Counted from the first letter of the stretch, positions 1-9,886 are shown. The stretch is DNA of 36,277 bases from Syntrophomonadaceae bacterium (GCA_028706315.1 JAQWBP010000004.1:1-36277); one strand, 5' to 3'. Program-made: numbers and translations. The notes: generated by a model from the sequence alone, not told the origin.

Positions 1-749
1 GCAATTATACTGCCGGACTTATAGGATACAAAGCTTTTCCATGCTTCCGGCACTTCCCCGCGTATAGACCGCTCTGTATAAGTTATAAATAGAGTAATCA
101 CCAACTTTTCAAGGGTGGGCTTCATATGGTTATAACCGAATTGTTGCTCACAAAACCGCCAAAAAGCAGGGAGTAGATCGTATTTATCAAATTCAGCCAA
201 GATTTTGTTATCTTCCAGCTCGCCATCGGTTAGGATAACACGAACAACTTCCTCAAATGAAGCTGTCCTCGTTTTACATAGTGCACTCATTAAGGCAATC
301 TCAATGGTATCTCTGGTGAAGTTTTCAATCTCCAGATTATAAAACCGTTGGGTTCTATCCTTTGCCCGGAAAAACTTGATATATTTTTGAATGACCGGTT
401 TGTACTTCGCGTCAATTCCAAGGTCAACCGTAAGCAGAGATGCACGATCCGCAAAAAACTGTTTGGAATAAAGCAACGTATCCTCCAGATGATTATCCCG
501 TACCGGAGGTTTCGGAAAAGGGGCATAGATTAGGTAGTTTGTCGTCCGATCCAGCCGTTCCAGAAGATATTTAGTATAGAACTGGTTATCCGGCTCCAAA
601 TTATAAACCCTGGCATTGACCAGTTCTAATGTATCTATATCTTCTGCAAACTCTGCTTTATCATCGTACCAGAAGACCAGCTTACGAGTATCTCCAACGA
701 ACTCGGCATTAAGCTTGTCGGTTATTTGTTTTAAGTTTAGTTCAACCAT
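1..749 (-). CDS. pglZ: BREX-1 phosphatase-like protein PglZ (type A), N-terminal part, cut by the window edge
   Basis: About 249 codons of an open frame that continues past base 1. The start is the ATG at 747-749, with AAGGAG five bases upstream. Residues 23-30 read KLVFWYDD after an N-terminal LNLKQITDKLNAEF stretch, which matches the opening of BREX-1 PglZ type A proteins (family length about 850 residues). The alkaline-phosphatase-like metal-binding domain should lie further on and is not visible, so I infer identity from the N-terminus and from position: it is the gene after pglX in a BREX operon, separated here by one extra gene (19-nt gap to that gene). In BREX, PglZ works with PglX to methylate host DNA and exclude phage; its exact biochemistry is unsettled. 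No frameshift or early stop is seen in the visible part. Confidence 0.85.
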   Translation of the reverse strand, partial: MVELNLKQITDKLNAEFVGDTRKLVFWYDDKAEFAEDIDTLELVNARVYNLEPDNQFYTKYLLERLDRTTNYLIYAPFPKPPVRDNHLEDTLLYSKQFFADRASLLTVDLGIDAKYKPVIQKYIKFFRAKDRTQRFYNLEIENFTRDTIEIALMSALCKTRTASFEEVVRVILTDGELEDNKILAEFDKYDLLPAFWRFCEQQFGYNHMKPTLEKLVITLFITYTERSIRGEVPEAWKSFVSYKSGSII

Positions 750-768
750 AAGCTCTCCTTATCGTATG

Positions 769-1935
769 TTACTTAACACCAGTACACATGATATCTTGTC
801 CTGTAATTTCTGCTGCAATTTCATCGATGAACTGATCCAAGGCTAATGATAAAAATTCATGAACCAACCAGTTTTCTTTTGATTTCATAAGTCTTTCAAG
901 TTGCTCTGGCTTATATCTTACTATTTCACTAAATCTGTGCATTACTGCCATAATAATAAGCATACAATTTACATTTAGAACACCACTGCCTGAAATTTTG
1001 CTTCTTTTTAAATACCACAGCCTCTTTGCTGACTTAATATACTGAAATTGCTTTCGCAAATCCAGATTAAGTGTACGTAACTCTCCAGAAATACTATCTT
1101 TATTTCTTTTAGCTCCATTCACGCTTTTCAGCATAAATTTTTTATCTCTGCATTCTTCGAATTCAGTTGAAATAGTATTCATTACATTGCTTGGTAATCC
1201 TGTACTTGCAAGAGAAAAATGAGTTGGATCTACTGCAAATTTCAAATATAAGTTATTATCATTTGCCTTATAATACATGGGACAACTACCTGCTTGTAAC
1301 GGTATGAATAATTCAGGAATTTTCTTGCTTCTTGGAGTAGTATAGGTTGTAATATAAGCTCTGTGTAAAAATGATAAATTATATATTAATTCTTTGATAG
1401 AATACGACTTCTTCTTAGGCCATAATATGTCAAAGTCTTTTTCCATCAATCTACCAAACTCAACAAAAACACCAAAATTAATTCTCTGTACAGCAATCGT
1501 ATCTAAACTTTCACCAATCGACTTGCGATCCTCATTCAAGCCATGTGCACTAAAATTTGTAACAAAATTATCAACATATTGTTCCCTAAACGCAATCAAC
1601 GCTTTAACTGCGTTGAGCATTGCATAATATGAGGCAAGCGGAGATGATTCTATTGGTAACGTTTTTGCTGCATTATAAAATGCCATAGACTGTTTCCAAT
1701 AAAAATTGTATTGATATTTATTAGGATCTCCATACTTCGCCTTATTTGTTGAGTCTTGATATTTCATTATTTTTTTATGGCTGTTAAAGAAGAAATCCAC
1801 ATATGTATATACGTCATCGGTTAATACTGTACTCCTTCGATAATCTTGGCTAGTATATGCCTTTGTCATTCTTAAAGACTTATTTTTATATTGATAAGGA
1901 ATATCGTCAAGAACAACTTCAACACGTCTTGGCAT
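769..1935 (-). CDS. YaaC-like protein inserted in the BREX operon
   Basis: A 388-residue protein between pglX (12-nt gap) and pglZ (19-nt gap). ATG start with a GAGGTGATT ribosome binding site that overlaps the pglX stop. The helical core resembles the YaaC-like family: an aromatic patch (YNFYW, 76-80), then SSPLASYYAMLNAVKAL at about 97-113 and an HG pair at 131-132. The C-terminal part has an EIVRYKPEQLERL stretch and a helical tail. No signal peptide, membrane segment or obvious nuclease motif. YaaC-like proteins have no settled function, though relatives occur in defence loci; a HEPN-like fold is possible but I see no clean R-x4-6-H motif. The gene is visibly more AT-rich than pglX and pglZ, which suggests separate acquisition. 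The coupled position suggests an accessory BREX role such as an added effector or regulator (inference). Family call moderate, function unknown. Confidence 0.6.
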   Translation of the reverse strand: MPRRVEVVLDDIPYQYKNKSLRMTKAYTSQDYRRSTVLTDDVYTYVDFFFNSHKKIMKYQDSTNKAKYGDPNKYQYNFYWKQSMAFYNAAKTLPIESSPLASYYAMLNAVKALIAFREQYVDNFVTNFSAHGLNEDRKSIGESLDTIAVQRINFGVFVEFGRLMEKDFDILWPKKKSYSIKELIYNLSFLHRAYITTYTTPRSKKIPELFIPLQAGSCPMYYKANDNNLYLKFAVDPTHFSLASTGLPSNVMNTISTEFEECRDKKFMLKSVNGAKRNKDSISGELRTLNLDLRKQFQYIKSAKRLWYLKRSKISGSGVLNVNCMLIIMAVMHRFSEIVRYKPEQLERLMKSKENWLVHEFLSLALDQFIDEIAAEITGQDIMCTGVK

Positions 1936-1947
1936 ATTTTAATCACC

Positions 1948-4900
1948 TCAAATCTTCGCCAGCACTTTAAGCTTCTTGCCATCGGTACCAGTCTGAACTT
2001 TTTCGTAATTGACTTTCACGCCATCGTCTGAATCAAAAGCAATACGTGCAAGGGCGAGGTGAGCGATTTTCTCATCATAGTCCTTAGTTTCTTTCAATTG
2101 CTTTGTTAGCTTTTCTTTCCGTTTTTGGGCGGCAGTCACCTCACGTGCATTGGTGCTTTTCTCAATGGTTTCCTGCATTCTCGAAATCTCACTTTCATAA
2201 ACACGCTGCATCCGGTGAAGATAATCTATACGCAAATTACCAATAGTATCTGCATTATACCGGTGCATATATATCAGAGCTTTAAACCCATCTGCTTTGC
2301 CGCTGTCAAACATCCAGTATATTGGCCTCTTCTTATAAATCTTGCAGTGATCTTTAAAGAAGTCTTTTAGGAAGTAATTGCGGATAATTTCGCGTGAACT
2401 ATTACCCTTGTTGCCCAGAGCATTTGCAATAAAATCAAGGTTCTCTTCTAAAGTATCTGCGCCAAAAGTCTTTTTTAAGAAAGCGCAGAATAAGCCTACA
2501 ACGTCATCCTCAAAGTACTCCTCATCCGTAATAGGAAGTATATTATCTTTGTCCGGAATAAAGGTGCTGTATTTGCTGTCATCCCATTCACCACCAGCAT
2601 AAACAAGTCCATCTACATCAAGGCTATAGCGACCAAACATACAACCAACGGCATAGGAAATGAAAGACTTAATTACATCACTTTTGGTAAGTACATAATT
2701 ATTGCCCTTCATGCTTTCGGGGATATCTTCCTTTGAATCATAAATCCGGGCAACAGTGACATCCTTGTCATCAACTTCGGGGCTTAGTTCGTCCTTTAAG
2801 CCGTAAATTTCGATAAAAATGCGGTTGAGTTCTTCTTCGTTGGCCTTAAGTTGATTAAAGCGATCATCACATTCTTTTTGCCAATTTTCAAATGCAGATT
2901 GCACAGTTGTACCATTCAACAGGTGTTTTTCAAAATCCCATGAAGTTTCAAAAGAGTCCCAGTCTTTTTTGGATATATTAATATTTTTGCGAACTAACTC
3001 CACAATAAAATCTTTGTGGTTATCATCTTTAATAATAGGTAATTTGCTAATGGTCCCCGGGTTAAAGTGCATTGACGGAGCCAAAATTGCCAAAAATGAC
3101 ATTGCAGGTTTTGAATTCATCAATCCAATAATATAATTAATATCATTTTTTGGCGCAAATCCCATCAACCCAGAAGAATCAAAAATAAAATGACCACATG
3201 CTCGTCTTACAGAAATATCCCCAGTTGAAATATCCGACCAAGTAAACCCTTCTTTGAAGTACATATCTGAATTAACAATCCTACCTCCACTTGCGCCTTC
3301 TGCTGCTTTGCGAATTTCCTGGCCATTATTATACCAATTCACAACCCATTCATTATTACCAAACCATTTTCTGTAGCTACCGCCTTTATTGTGAGGGAAA
3401 AATTTAAATTTGCAGTCTTCCGTTTCTAAGATATCATTATAGTTCCAGCCTATATTTCGGGCACTCACTTCGAACCATTTACGTAGAAATCTTGTGTTAT
3501 CGGTTGTCGACAAGCCACTTTTTGCCTCTGCAAAAGCTGAAAAAGGTAACGTTGTTGAAAAAACAGTAAAAATATTTTTGGAAAGCCAATACGCAATTGG
3601 CATACCGGGGATTTTGAAGAAGTTTTCCTGCTTTGAGGTATGCAAATCCTTTTTCTTAAGAAACGCAGATTGTTTTCCCTGCTGGCTGCCATATTTAACT
3701 AACCGTATATAATTGCCCTGATATCCCAATGAATGAGTGTTGCGCAATATATAGCTGGTGGTCTGCACTACCTCGCCGCCAATTTCTTCAAATGCTCGTG
3801 CACCAAGGTGTGCCATGTTTATAATATCTTTTTGCAAAATCTTCTCACGCAGTTTTTCAAAACTTGAAAGGAACATCCACGCGTGCTGGGTTATCATCGC
3901 CTGATAGCAATTTTTTTTTGTCATTTGCCCGCAGCGTTCAATAAATACTGCAAACAAATCGCTCTTGCTGTCAGGATAGTTCTTTTTTACAAAATCAGAC
4001 AACTTTATTCCCATACCGCTACTGCCCATATACGGTGGATTGGTTACAACTACATCATACTTCTGTGCCATCGTGGCACCAATCTCTACCAACAAGCGCA
4101 GTTGGTTTTTGGTATCATCAATACCGACTGTATCCAACGCCATCTGACCGATCATATCCACGTTTTCAACGAACTGGTAGAGCAGTTGCCAGTTATAGTT
4201 CTCTACATTGAGAATAGAGCCGTATTCCTTGGCGTCAGTGAACGTATCCAGCAAACCCTGCATTTGAAACCTTGCGGTACTAAGTTCCCTTTCGCCTATA
4301 TCGGCGCCAAAATATTTCAGCTGTACACGATTAATTTCATTACTTTCCTGAATAGCATATAGATTGCACTTCGTCTCGCCATTCAAAATCCGGCGGTTAT
4401 ATCGTCTTGCTTTCATCATTACAGCAAAATAAGCAAGCTGATACGCACGGTTATCAATATCCAATCCATAAAGGTTATTTTCCAGAATACTCTTTGCCGC
4501 ATCACGCTGGCTGTAGCCACAGCTTTCATAAATCTGCACCAGCACTTCAAAAGCATACACCAAAATATGACCACTACCCATACAAGGATCAATAAACTTG
4601 ATATCTTCCGGCTTGATGATCTTGTATTCCTCACGAATTTTTGCAAATTGAGCCTGAACCTCCGGTTCCTGTTCTGCTTCATCCAGATAATATTTCCACT
4701 CAGATTTCAAAGCATCATTAGGATGACCTTCGAGCCAAAGACGGCCAAGGCTGTTTTCCACCATATAGCGTACAATCCAGTGTGGGGTAAATAACTGAGT
4801 AGCAGCCGGAATACGCTCCTTAGTAATCTTCACATTCTTTTTCAGCAGGGCAAATGTTTCGTCCTTTAGCTCTGTATTGTAGTACTGATACATCCAGCCG

Positions 4901-5586
4901 ATAATCTCCACTTGTCCTTCTTTTTCCACATTGAAATCATCTTCTAAAATATCATGCACTAGATGATATACTATGCCGTCCTTGTCGGTGAAAGATACGT
5001 TCATCAGTAACTCAGTATAGTCGTTGGTTTTCTCAAACAATTCCGGTAGGATCTTATTCAACTCATTGCACTGTTTAATAAAAAGCATACAGAACAGCTT
5101 ATCCAAATAATTATCATTTTTAAGCTGCATGATGCGATCTTTTTCATAGGGAGTATATTCTAAATCAGCTTCAAAAGGTGAAGTTACCAAATCCGGTTCA
5201 ATTTTCGTGCTGCTCTCAGAAGAAAGTACCCGCATACGAGATGGAAGGTAGTCGTTGACCTCCATGAAACGCACGGCAATCAGGCGGTTAAACCATGTAT
5301 AGGCAACCTCTTCAACAACGCCTTTATAGGCAGTCTCATAATCAGACTGTCTTTCCTTTTGTTGAATAGTCTCCACCAGTTTCCTGCGCTGCTTAATCTC
5401 CACCCCAGTAATTGAATAAGGTTCTTTTGTACCAATATCAAAAAACTGGACATCCTTTGTTGACTGGGGAAGTGGGTTTTTTATTCCATTTTCTGTAACA
5501 CCCAACAACCCTGCCTTATATGTAATATCTGCAATAAGCTTCTTTCTTGCCCATATTGCAAAGTTTTTAATTGCTGTTTTGTTCAC
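1948..5586 (-). CDS. pglX: BREX-1 adenine-specific DNA methyltransferase PglX
   Basis: A 1212-residue protein of the length usual for BREX-1 PglX. GTG start, chosen because GGAG lies eight bases upstream and the N-terminus (MNKTAIKNFAIWARKKL) is typical. A QLFTPHWIVRYMV segment (264-276) precedes the SAM-binding motif I, DPCMGSGH (333-340); the catalytic NPPY motif is at 516-519. The C-terminal half holds the presumed target-recognition region and a charged helical tail (about 1140-1190). PglX methylates the non-palindromic BREX site on host DNA and is needed for phage exclusion. The gene is separated from brxC by about 100 bp containing an inverted repeat. A nine-base A tract lies shortly after the catalytic motif. 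The frame is intact. Confidence 0.93.
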   Translation of the reverse strand: MNKTAIKNFAIWARKKLIADITYKAGLLGVTENGIKNPLPQSTKDVQFFDIGTKEPYSITGVEIKQRRKLVETIQQKERQSDYETAYKGVVEEVAYTWFNRLIAVRFMEVNDYLPSRMRVLSSESSTKIEPDLVTSPFEADLEYTPYEKDRIMQLKNDNYLDKLFCMLFIKQCNELNKILPELFEKTNDYTELLMNVSFTDKDGIVYHLVHDILEDDFNVEKEGQVEIIGWMYQYYNTELKDETFALLKKNVKITKERIPAATQLFTPHWIVRYMVENSLGRLWLEGHPNDALKSEWKYYLDEAEQEPEVQAQFAKIREEYKIIKPEDIKFIDPCMGSGHILVYAFEVLVQIYESCGYSQRDAAKSILENNLYGLDIDNRAYQLAYFAVMMKARRYNRRILNGETKCNLYAIQESNEINRVQLKYFGADIGERELSTARFQMQGLLDTFTDAKEYGSILNVENYNWQLLYQFVENVDMIGQMALDTVGIDDTKNQLRLLVEIGATMAQKYDVVVTNPPYMGSSGMGIKLSDFVKKNYPDSKSDLFAVFIERCGQMTKKNCYQAMITQHAWMFLSSFEKLREKILQKDIINMAHLGARAFEEIGGEVVQTTSYILRNTHSLGYQGNYIRLVKYGSQQGKQSAFLKKKDLHTSKQENFFKIPGMPIAYWLSKNIFTVFSTTLPFSAFAEAKSGLSTTDNTRFLRKWFEVSARNIGWNYNDILETEDCKFKFFPHNKGGSYRKWFGNNEWVVNWYNNGQEIRKAAEGASGGRIVNSDMYFKEGFTWSDISTGDISVRRACGHFIFDSSGLMGFAPKNDINYIIGLMNSKPAMSFLAILAPSMHFNPGTISKLPIIKDDNHKDFIVELVRKNINISKKDWDSFETSWDFEKHLLNGTTVQSAFENWQKECDDRFNQLKANEEELNRIFIEIYGLKDELSPEVDDKDVTVARIYDSKEDIPESMKGNNYVLTKSDVIKSFISYAVGCMFGRYSLDVDGLVYAGGEWDDSKYSTFIPDKDNILPITDEEYFEDDVVGLFCAFLKKTFGADTLEENLDFIANALGNKGNSSREIIRNYFLKDFFKDHCKIYKKRPIYWMFDSGKADGFKALIYMHRYNADTIGNLRIDYLHRMQRVYESEISRMQETIEKSTNAREVTAAQKRKEKLTKQLKETKDYDEKIAHLALARIAFDSDDGVKVNYEKVQTGTDGKKLKVLAKI
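3911..3919 (-). repeat. A9 homopolymer tract inside pglX
   Basis: Nine consecutive T on the plus strand, A9 on the coding strand, spanning the codons for T-K-K-N about 35 residues after the NPPY motif. It lies in a coding frame that is intact in this assembly. Slippage by one base would truncate PglX before its recognition region. Phase variation here is inference. Confidence 0.6.
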
Positions 5587-5619
5587 AAAGTCACTCCGTT
5601 CGCTTATTTCAATTAGGTA

Positions 5620-5693
5620 TTAGGAGTGAGGAGTTAATTCTTAACACAATTATCAGCTGCCATATCTCCTCACCCCTAACTCCTCATTCCTAA
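5620..5693. repeat. Inverted repeat between brxC and pglX, overlapping the brxC stop
   Basis: Left arm TTAGGAGTGAGGAGTTA at 5620-5636; right arm TAACTCCTCATTCCTAA at 5677-5693. The arms are reverse complements at 16 of 17 positions, with a 40-bp centre that contains another CTCCTCACCCC block. The right arm includes the brxC stop codon (TAG on the minus strand). It looks like a short mobile palindromic repeat; a transcript attenuator between the two genes is the alternative. Confidence 0.7.
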
Positions 5694-8600
5694 AACTCAA
5701 TATTGATGATGGTATCCTCGTCTAACTCTTTTAGAATTCGTTCTCTGAGAACAGCCATATATTTATCTACATCCTGTACTGTCTCAATCTGCCACGAAGC
5801 AGACAGATTAACAGTTTTGATACTGATATTCTTTCTTTTCTTAATCTTAGGCTGAGGTTTATGTTCAGATTTTTCACCATCACCATAATGAGCTTTTTCT
5901 TCAGCAACTTTATCCTTTGCAATCTGTTCATCCTTCTTGGACATTTCGTTTAGCAGACGGACTTTCAGGGCATCGGCTTCAACCTTGATATTCTGTAAAG
6001 TCGCTACATTATTGCAATGAGCAGCTTTATCATTAATTTCATTAAACAGCTTGGTAAAACGGTCACTTAGCTCTGCTTTATAAGGCTTAGTTTCAAGAAC
6101 CTCAAACACTCTGCATCTTGCATCATCAATGGCTGCCGTTATCGGAACTCCCATGTTTGCCAGAACCTTCCGATATGCTTCTGTAAAACGATCTAACAGC
6201 TCAGGCAGTTTCGGAATTTCTCTATACGGAGCATCCTTTTTTAGAATCGCCTTAATTTCTGCGACCACATTCTCGACCTTTTCATCCGCGATAAAGGTTT
6301 TGCTGTCGTCATAAATACCTATAAGATGAATTGCCTTCTCAAAGATGGGCTTTTGCTCACCGTCAAAGAAAGCCTTTACCGGCTCATAATCCTCGGCAAA
6401 ATCCAGATAATCATCCCGATTCGCAGCAAGCTTTTTGAAGAACTCTATCGGGGATTGAATCTGAATCACATCACGGAGCAATTTCTTACCAGAAACCACG
6501 ACCTGTTTACCAGGAAGCGGACTGCTCCGATACATGATTTCAAATTTCTCCAGATCATTCAAAATGCTTTGGCTGTAAGTCTGAAAGCTGCGCATCATAG
6601 AATCATCATCGTCATTAACGCCGGAAATACCGAACAGTTCTTTCATTACCTCACGGGCAGCTTTCTTCTGGGTATCATTGGCCTTTTCGCGTCTTTCAGT
6701 TAACAGCTTCTCAACAAATTCTTTTTTGGTAATATAACGAATAATTTCATCCTCAGATTTATTGAGCAGGGTGACACTGCTGCCATTAACAGTGAAGGAA
6801 ATATCGCCGTTCTTGAATAGCTTGGCAACAAGCCATTCCACATCGTCTTCCACAAAACCGTAAGGTGCTTTCATAAAGCGATCCATCAGGCTTTTCATGG
6901 AAGTTTTTACATGCATAGAAGAATTAGTAGCAATGAAACTTAACATATCATTAAGCGCATGGATATTCGATTCTGTACCGCCTTCCAGCGTAAGAGTCTG
7001 CTGATTTGAGGTCTTGAACATTGCCCGGATATTGGCTTCACTCATGGCTGTATCAATATAAGGCAGCTTATGGTATACAGTAGAAACTAAACGGCCAAGG
7101 GCATCATTAATTCTATTTGCCACATCCTTGGTACCAATCTGAGCTTTATCTCCGTTTACATAAATATCGGCATTTTTCATAGATTCAATAAGAAAAAGCT
7201 TGGCATTGCTATTACGTTCCCTCATCTCTGCACGTTTGGCTTCTTTAATCTGCTCGAATTTCATTACCCTGCTTGATGTAGTCAGTCGCAGGTATTTTTC
7301 GATTTTTAATGCACTTCTGATTTCATCCAAAAAAGCAGAATCATTAGGTAGTACAACAAGAACTTCCTTGCTCTGACCTGATATCATTCGCAAAGTGGTA
7401 TCTTCAGAGCCATAGTCAGAGTATGGGGTAAGTACCTTTACACCAATATCGTGGCTTTGATTTGCCCTATAGGGACGGTCATCCACGATCTGATTGAAAG
7501 CAAAGCTATACCTTCCATTAAATGATGGATATCGGTATTTTTTATCACTGAAAATATCTTCAAAAATAAGTTCGGAAACCTTATTTATTATCTCTGCCAT
7601 CTCAACATTCTGACTGTCTATTTCTCGATTGATTTCCTGTTCCTCATCGGTTAGGAACACATAGATATCACCATTCTTCTGAACTAACATTTGACGGGCA
7701 AGAATTTTCAGAGCTTCTTCAACCTGTTTTTTTAGTTCTATTCTGTCGGTATCAATATCAGAGATCATCAGACTTGTAATATTTTCGATGTTAGCTTTTA
7801 TCTCTTTTACGTATTTAATCATAAACAGTGTCTTCAGAACGTTGACTGCAAAACAATCCTCCAGTTTATCAGGGTTTATATAGCTGTTGTCCATAGCGCG
7901 GCTTATCACACCCTTATGGCTGTGATCCAGGAACTGGTGCAGGGCATCATAGAACACATTGAATGGGATAAGCGTACCAACAGGACAATTCATCAGTTTT
8001 ACTGCTGATTCCTTGAACAAAGCAATCATGGAACGTTCACCCTCAGACAGATGCTTACCTGACGCTCCATGAGTTCTGATGGAAGTCAGAACACTGCCCA
8101 GCAGGTTAAACTGATAAGGTACAAAAGGATAAACGGCAGCAAAGTCACTGTCATCAGCATACAGTTTTTTCTCTACGCCATCATTAAATACAATCAGGTT
8201 TTTGATAATAGTGGACTTCTGTTCATAGAGCAGCCTAAGGGTTTGTTCAGCAGTCGTGTTTTTATCCAGAATTCTCTTCTTAATAACCTCATCGACGTTA
8301 GCTGAGGAAAGAGCGAGGCGGGTATCAAAACGACCCTGAATTTTTGAGAAATCATTGCCTTTGATTTTTGTAACAGAATCAATATCCTGCTGGCTGGTCA
8401 CAATGATCCAGACCTTACCATGACAAGCCGTACCCAAATCCTCAGTTACGGTTTGCAGATCAAGCATCAATTTGGAATCATCACCTATGTATTGACCGAT
8501 CTCATCTACCAAAAAAACAATATGATAGTTATTACCTTTGTGGCTAAGGTATTCCTTTACCAACCGGGCAAAGTTTTCAATGCTGATATTATAAGGTTCA

Positions 8601-9295
8601 GTTGCTTTTTCGCACCAGTTACGAGCAGCTGCCTCGCTCATAAATCCCATTTCATTAATAACATCAACAATGCTGTCCTGAATGAAATAAAATTTATGCC
8701 GGGATTCTTCCCACGGTTTCCCAAATTGTTCTTCAAACAGTCCTTTGAATTCTGCATAACGATCTTTTTCAACTAGCTGTCTTTCCAGATCAGCTAGAAA
8801 AGGAACAGAACCACAAAATCCCTGCATTTCATTGAATACTTTCAGAAAAACAGAGACGATCGCATCCTTGGATTGTTTGCCGGTCATCTCGCTTTTAGAA
8901 TCAATGTTAAATAGGATAACATCGGTAGGTACACTAGTAGCTAGCTTCATGTCAGCTAGTACCATGGGATCAATGATTTTATTGTCTTCAACAAAATAGT
9001 CAATTGCTTTCTTTCCATCAACTTCAACATTGCCAAGGATGTAGGAAAGAATTTTTAGAAAGTGTGATTTACCACTACCAAAGAAACCGGATATCCAAAC
9101 GCCCATTTTATCGGTGTGGCCATTAATTCCTTTCTTGTAGCTTCCAAAAAAGTCTGCAAAATGTTTTTGCAGCTCTCTTGTAACAACGTATTCTTCAAGC
9201 TCCTGCCGGATATTTGTTTCATCGCCCTGACCGACTTTGATAACGCCTTTAATATCCCGATCAATCGGCTTTGCAAACATATCTTTGATAATCAT
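5690..9295 (-). CDS. brxC: BREX system P-loop ATPase BrxC
   Basis: A 1201-residue AAA-type ATPase, the usual size for BrxC/PglY-like proteins (DUF499-related). ATG start with AAGGAG eight bases upstream, 12 nt after brxB. Walker A GFFGSGKS is at 70-77 and the Walker B strand HIVFLVDEIGQYI at about 258-270, both in the N-terminal third; the rest is long and mostly helical, with a lysine-rich segment (PQPKIKKRKN) near the C-terminus. In BREX this large ATPase is essential for phage exclusion and is thought to act with PglX and PglZ in a DNA-associated complex. It is the central gene of the operon. The stop codon lies within an inverted repeat, so the last residues (INIEF) could differ from those of relatives lacking the repeat. 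Confidence 0.94.
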   Translation of the reverse strand: MIIKDMFAKPIDRDIKGVIKVGQGDETNIRQELEEYVVTRELQKHFADFFGSYKKGINGHTDKMGVWISGFFGSGKSHFLKILSYILGNVEVDGKKAIDYFVEDNKIIDPMVLADMKLATSVPTDVILFNIDSKSEMTGKQSKDAIVSVFLKVFNEMQGFCGSVPFLADLERQLVEKDRYAEFKGLFEEQFGKPWEESRHKFYFIQDSIVDVINEMGFMSEAAARNWCEKATEPYNISIENFARLVKEYLSHKGNNYHIVFLVDEIGQYIGDDSKLMLDLQTVTEDLGTACHGKVWIIVTSQQDIDSVTKIKGNDFSKIQGRFDTRLALSSANVDEVIKKRILDKNTTAEQTLRLLYEQKSTIIKNLIVFNDGVEKKLYADDSDFAAVYPFVPYQFNLLGSVLTSIRTHGASGKHLSEGERSMIALFKESAVKLMNCPVGTLIPFNVFYDALHQFLDHSHKGVISRAMDNSYINPDKLEDCFAVNVLKTLFMIKYVKEIKANIENITSLMISDIDTDRIELKKQVEEALKILARQMLVQKNGDIYVFLTDEEQEINREIDSQNVEMAEIINKVSELIFEDIFSDKKYRYPSFNGRYSFAFNQIVDDRPYRANQSHDIGVKVLTPYSDYGSEDTTLRMISGQSKEVLVVLPNDSAFLDEIRSALKIEKYLRLTTSSRVMKFEQIKEAKRAEMRERNSNAKLFLIESMKNADIYVNGDKAQIGTKDVANRINDALGRLVSTVYHKLPYIDTAMSEANIRAMFKTSNQQTLTLEGGTESNIHALNDMLSFIATNSSMHVKTSMKSLMDRFMKAPYGFVEDDVEWLVAKLFKNGDISFTVNGSSVTLLNKSEDEIIRYITKKEFVEKLLTERREKANDTQKKAAREVMKELFGISGVNDDDDSMMRSFQTYSQSILNDLEKFEIMYRSSPLPGKQVVVSGKKLLRDVIQIQSPIEFFKKLAANRDDYLDFAEDYEPVKAFFDGEQKPIFEKAIHLIGIYDDSKTFIADEKVENVVAEIKAILKKDAPYREIPKLPELLDRFTEAYRKVLANMGVPITAAIDDARCRVFEVLETKPYKAELSDRFTKLFNEINDKAAHCNNVATLQNIKVEADALKVRLLNEMSKKDEQIAKDKVAEEKAHYGDGEKSEHKPQPKIKKRKNISIKTVNLSASWQIETVQDVDKYMAVLRERILKELDEDTIINIEF

Positions 9296-9307
9296 TGTTC
9301 ACACTCC

Positions 9308-9886
9308 TTAATCAACGAGCCGGAATGCTCTATAATAGTTGTCGTCTTTAATTTTAGAAAAAAGGACCAGTTCCTGCCCGTCATATTTTCCCGGGTAGAA
9401 CATCACAACCGGCACACGGTCAATCACTTGATGTAAGTTGTTTAATACCTTGTGTGACCGAAGTAACGGGTAGCATTTACCGATGCCGGTTATAAATATA
9501 ACTGCCTCCTCTGGTGTACGCTCCTGAATATACTGAACAATCATACCGGCATCATTATCGATCTGCAGTAAATTTCCAACTGCCTTTACGATGTAAGCCA
9601 TCCCTTTGTTCTTTTCAAACTGGAAACACTGCTCCATAAACCCTTCCTGCTCAAGTATATCAATCACAATATCATAAAGATCAAAGACTACCAGTTCAAA
9701 ACCATCTATAGACTTTGCATTTTTTGCTTTCAAATATTCGATTCGTTCTCTGACGACTAATTCTTGCTCCGCCGGGTAATCAAAAACATAATAACCCACT
9801 TCATTTCCAAGGCCCTTATTCTGGCGAAAACTAGGCGTTTTTATCATACGCTCGGCTTTGTCTAATCTTTCTTCCAAACTGGGCAT
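9308..9886 (-). CDS. brxB: BREX protein BrxB (DUF1788)
   Basis: A 192-residue protein typical of BrxB/DUF1788: it starts MPSLEERLDKAERMI, has a central DLYDIVIDILEQEGF segment, and ends with VVMFYPGKYDGQEL followed by FRLVD. The ATG directly follows the brxA stop (TAAATG), with a GGGGGTGAG ribosome binding site inside the end of brxA, so translation is probably coupled. BrxB is required for BREX immunity in studied systems but has no known enzymatic activity. No transmembrane or signal segment. Identity is supported both by sequence character and by position between brxA and brxC. Confidence 0.92.
   Translation of the reverse strand: MPSLEERLDKAERMIKTPSFRQNKGLGNEVGYYVFDYPAEQELVVRERIEYLKAKNAKSIDGFELVVFDLYDIVIDILEQEGFMEQCFQFEKNKGMAYIVKAVGNLLQIDNDAGMIVQYIQERTPEEAVIFITGIGKCYPLLRSHKVLNNLHQVIDRVPVVMFYPGKYDGQELVLFSKIKDDNYYRAFRLVD

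Noticed and set aside
3883-4362. 159-codon plus-strand open frame inside pglX
   Set aside because: It is antisense to a clear, motif-bearing methyltransferase region, has no ribosome binding site and shows no family character.
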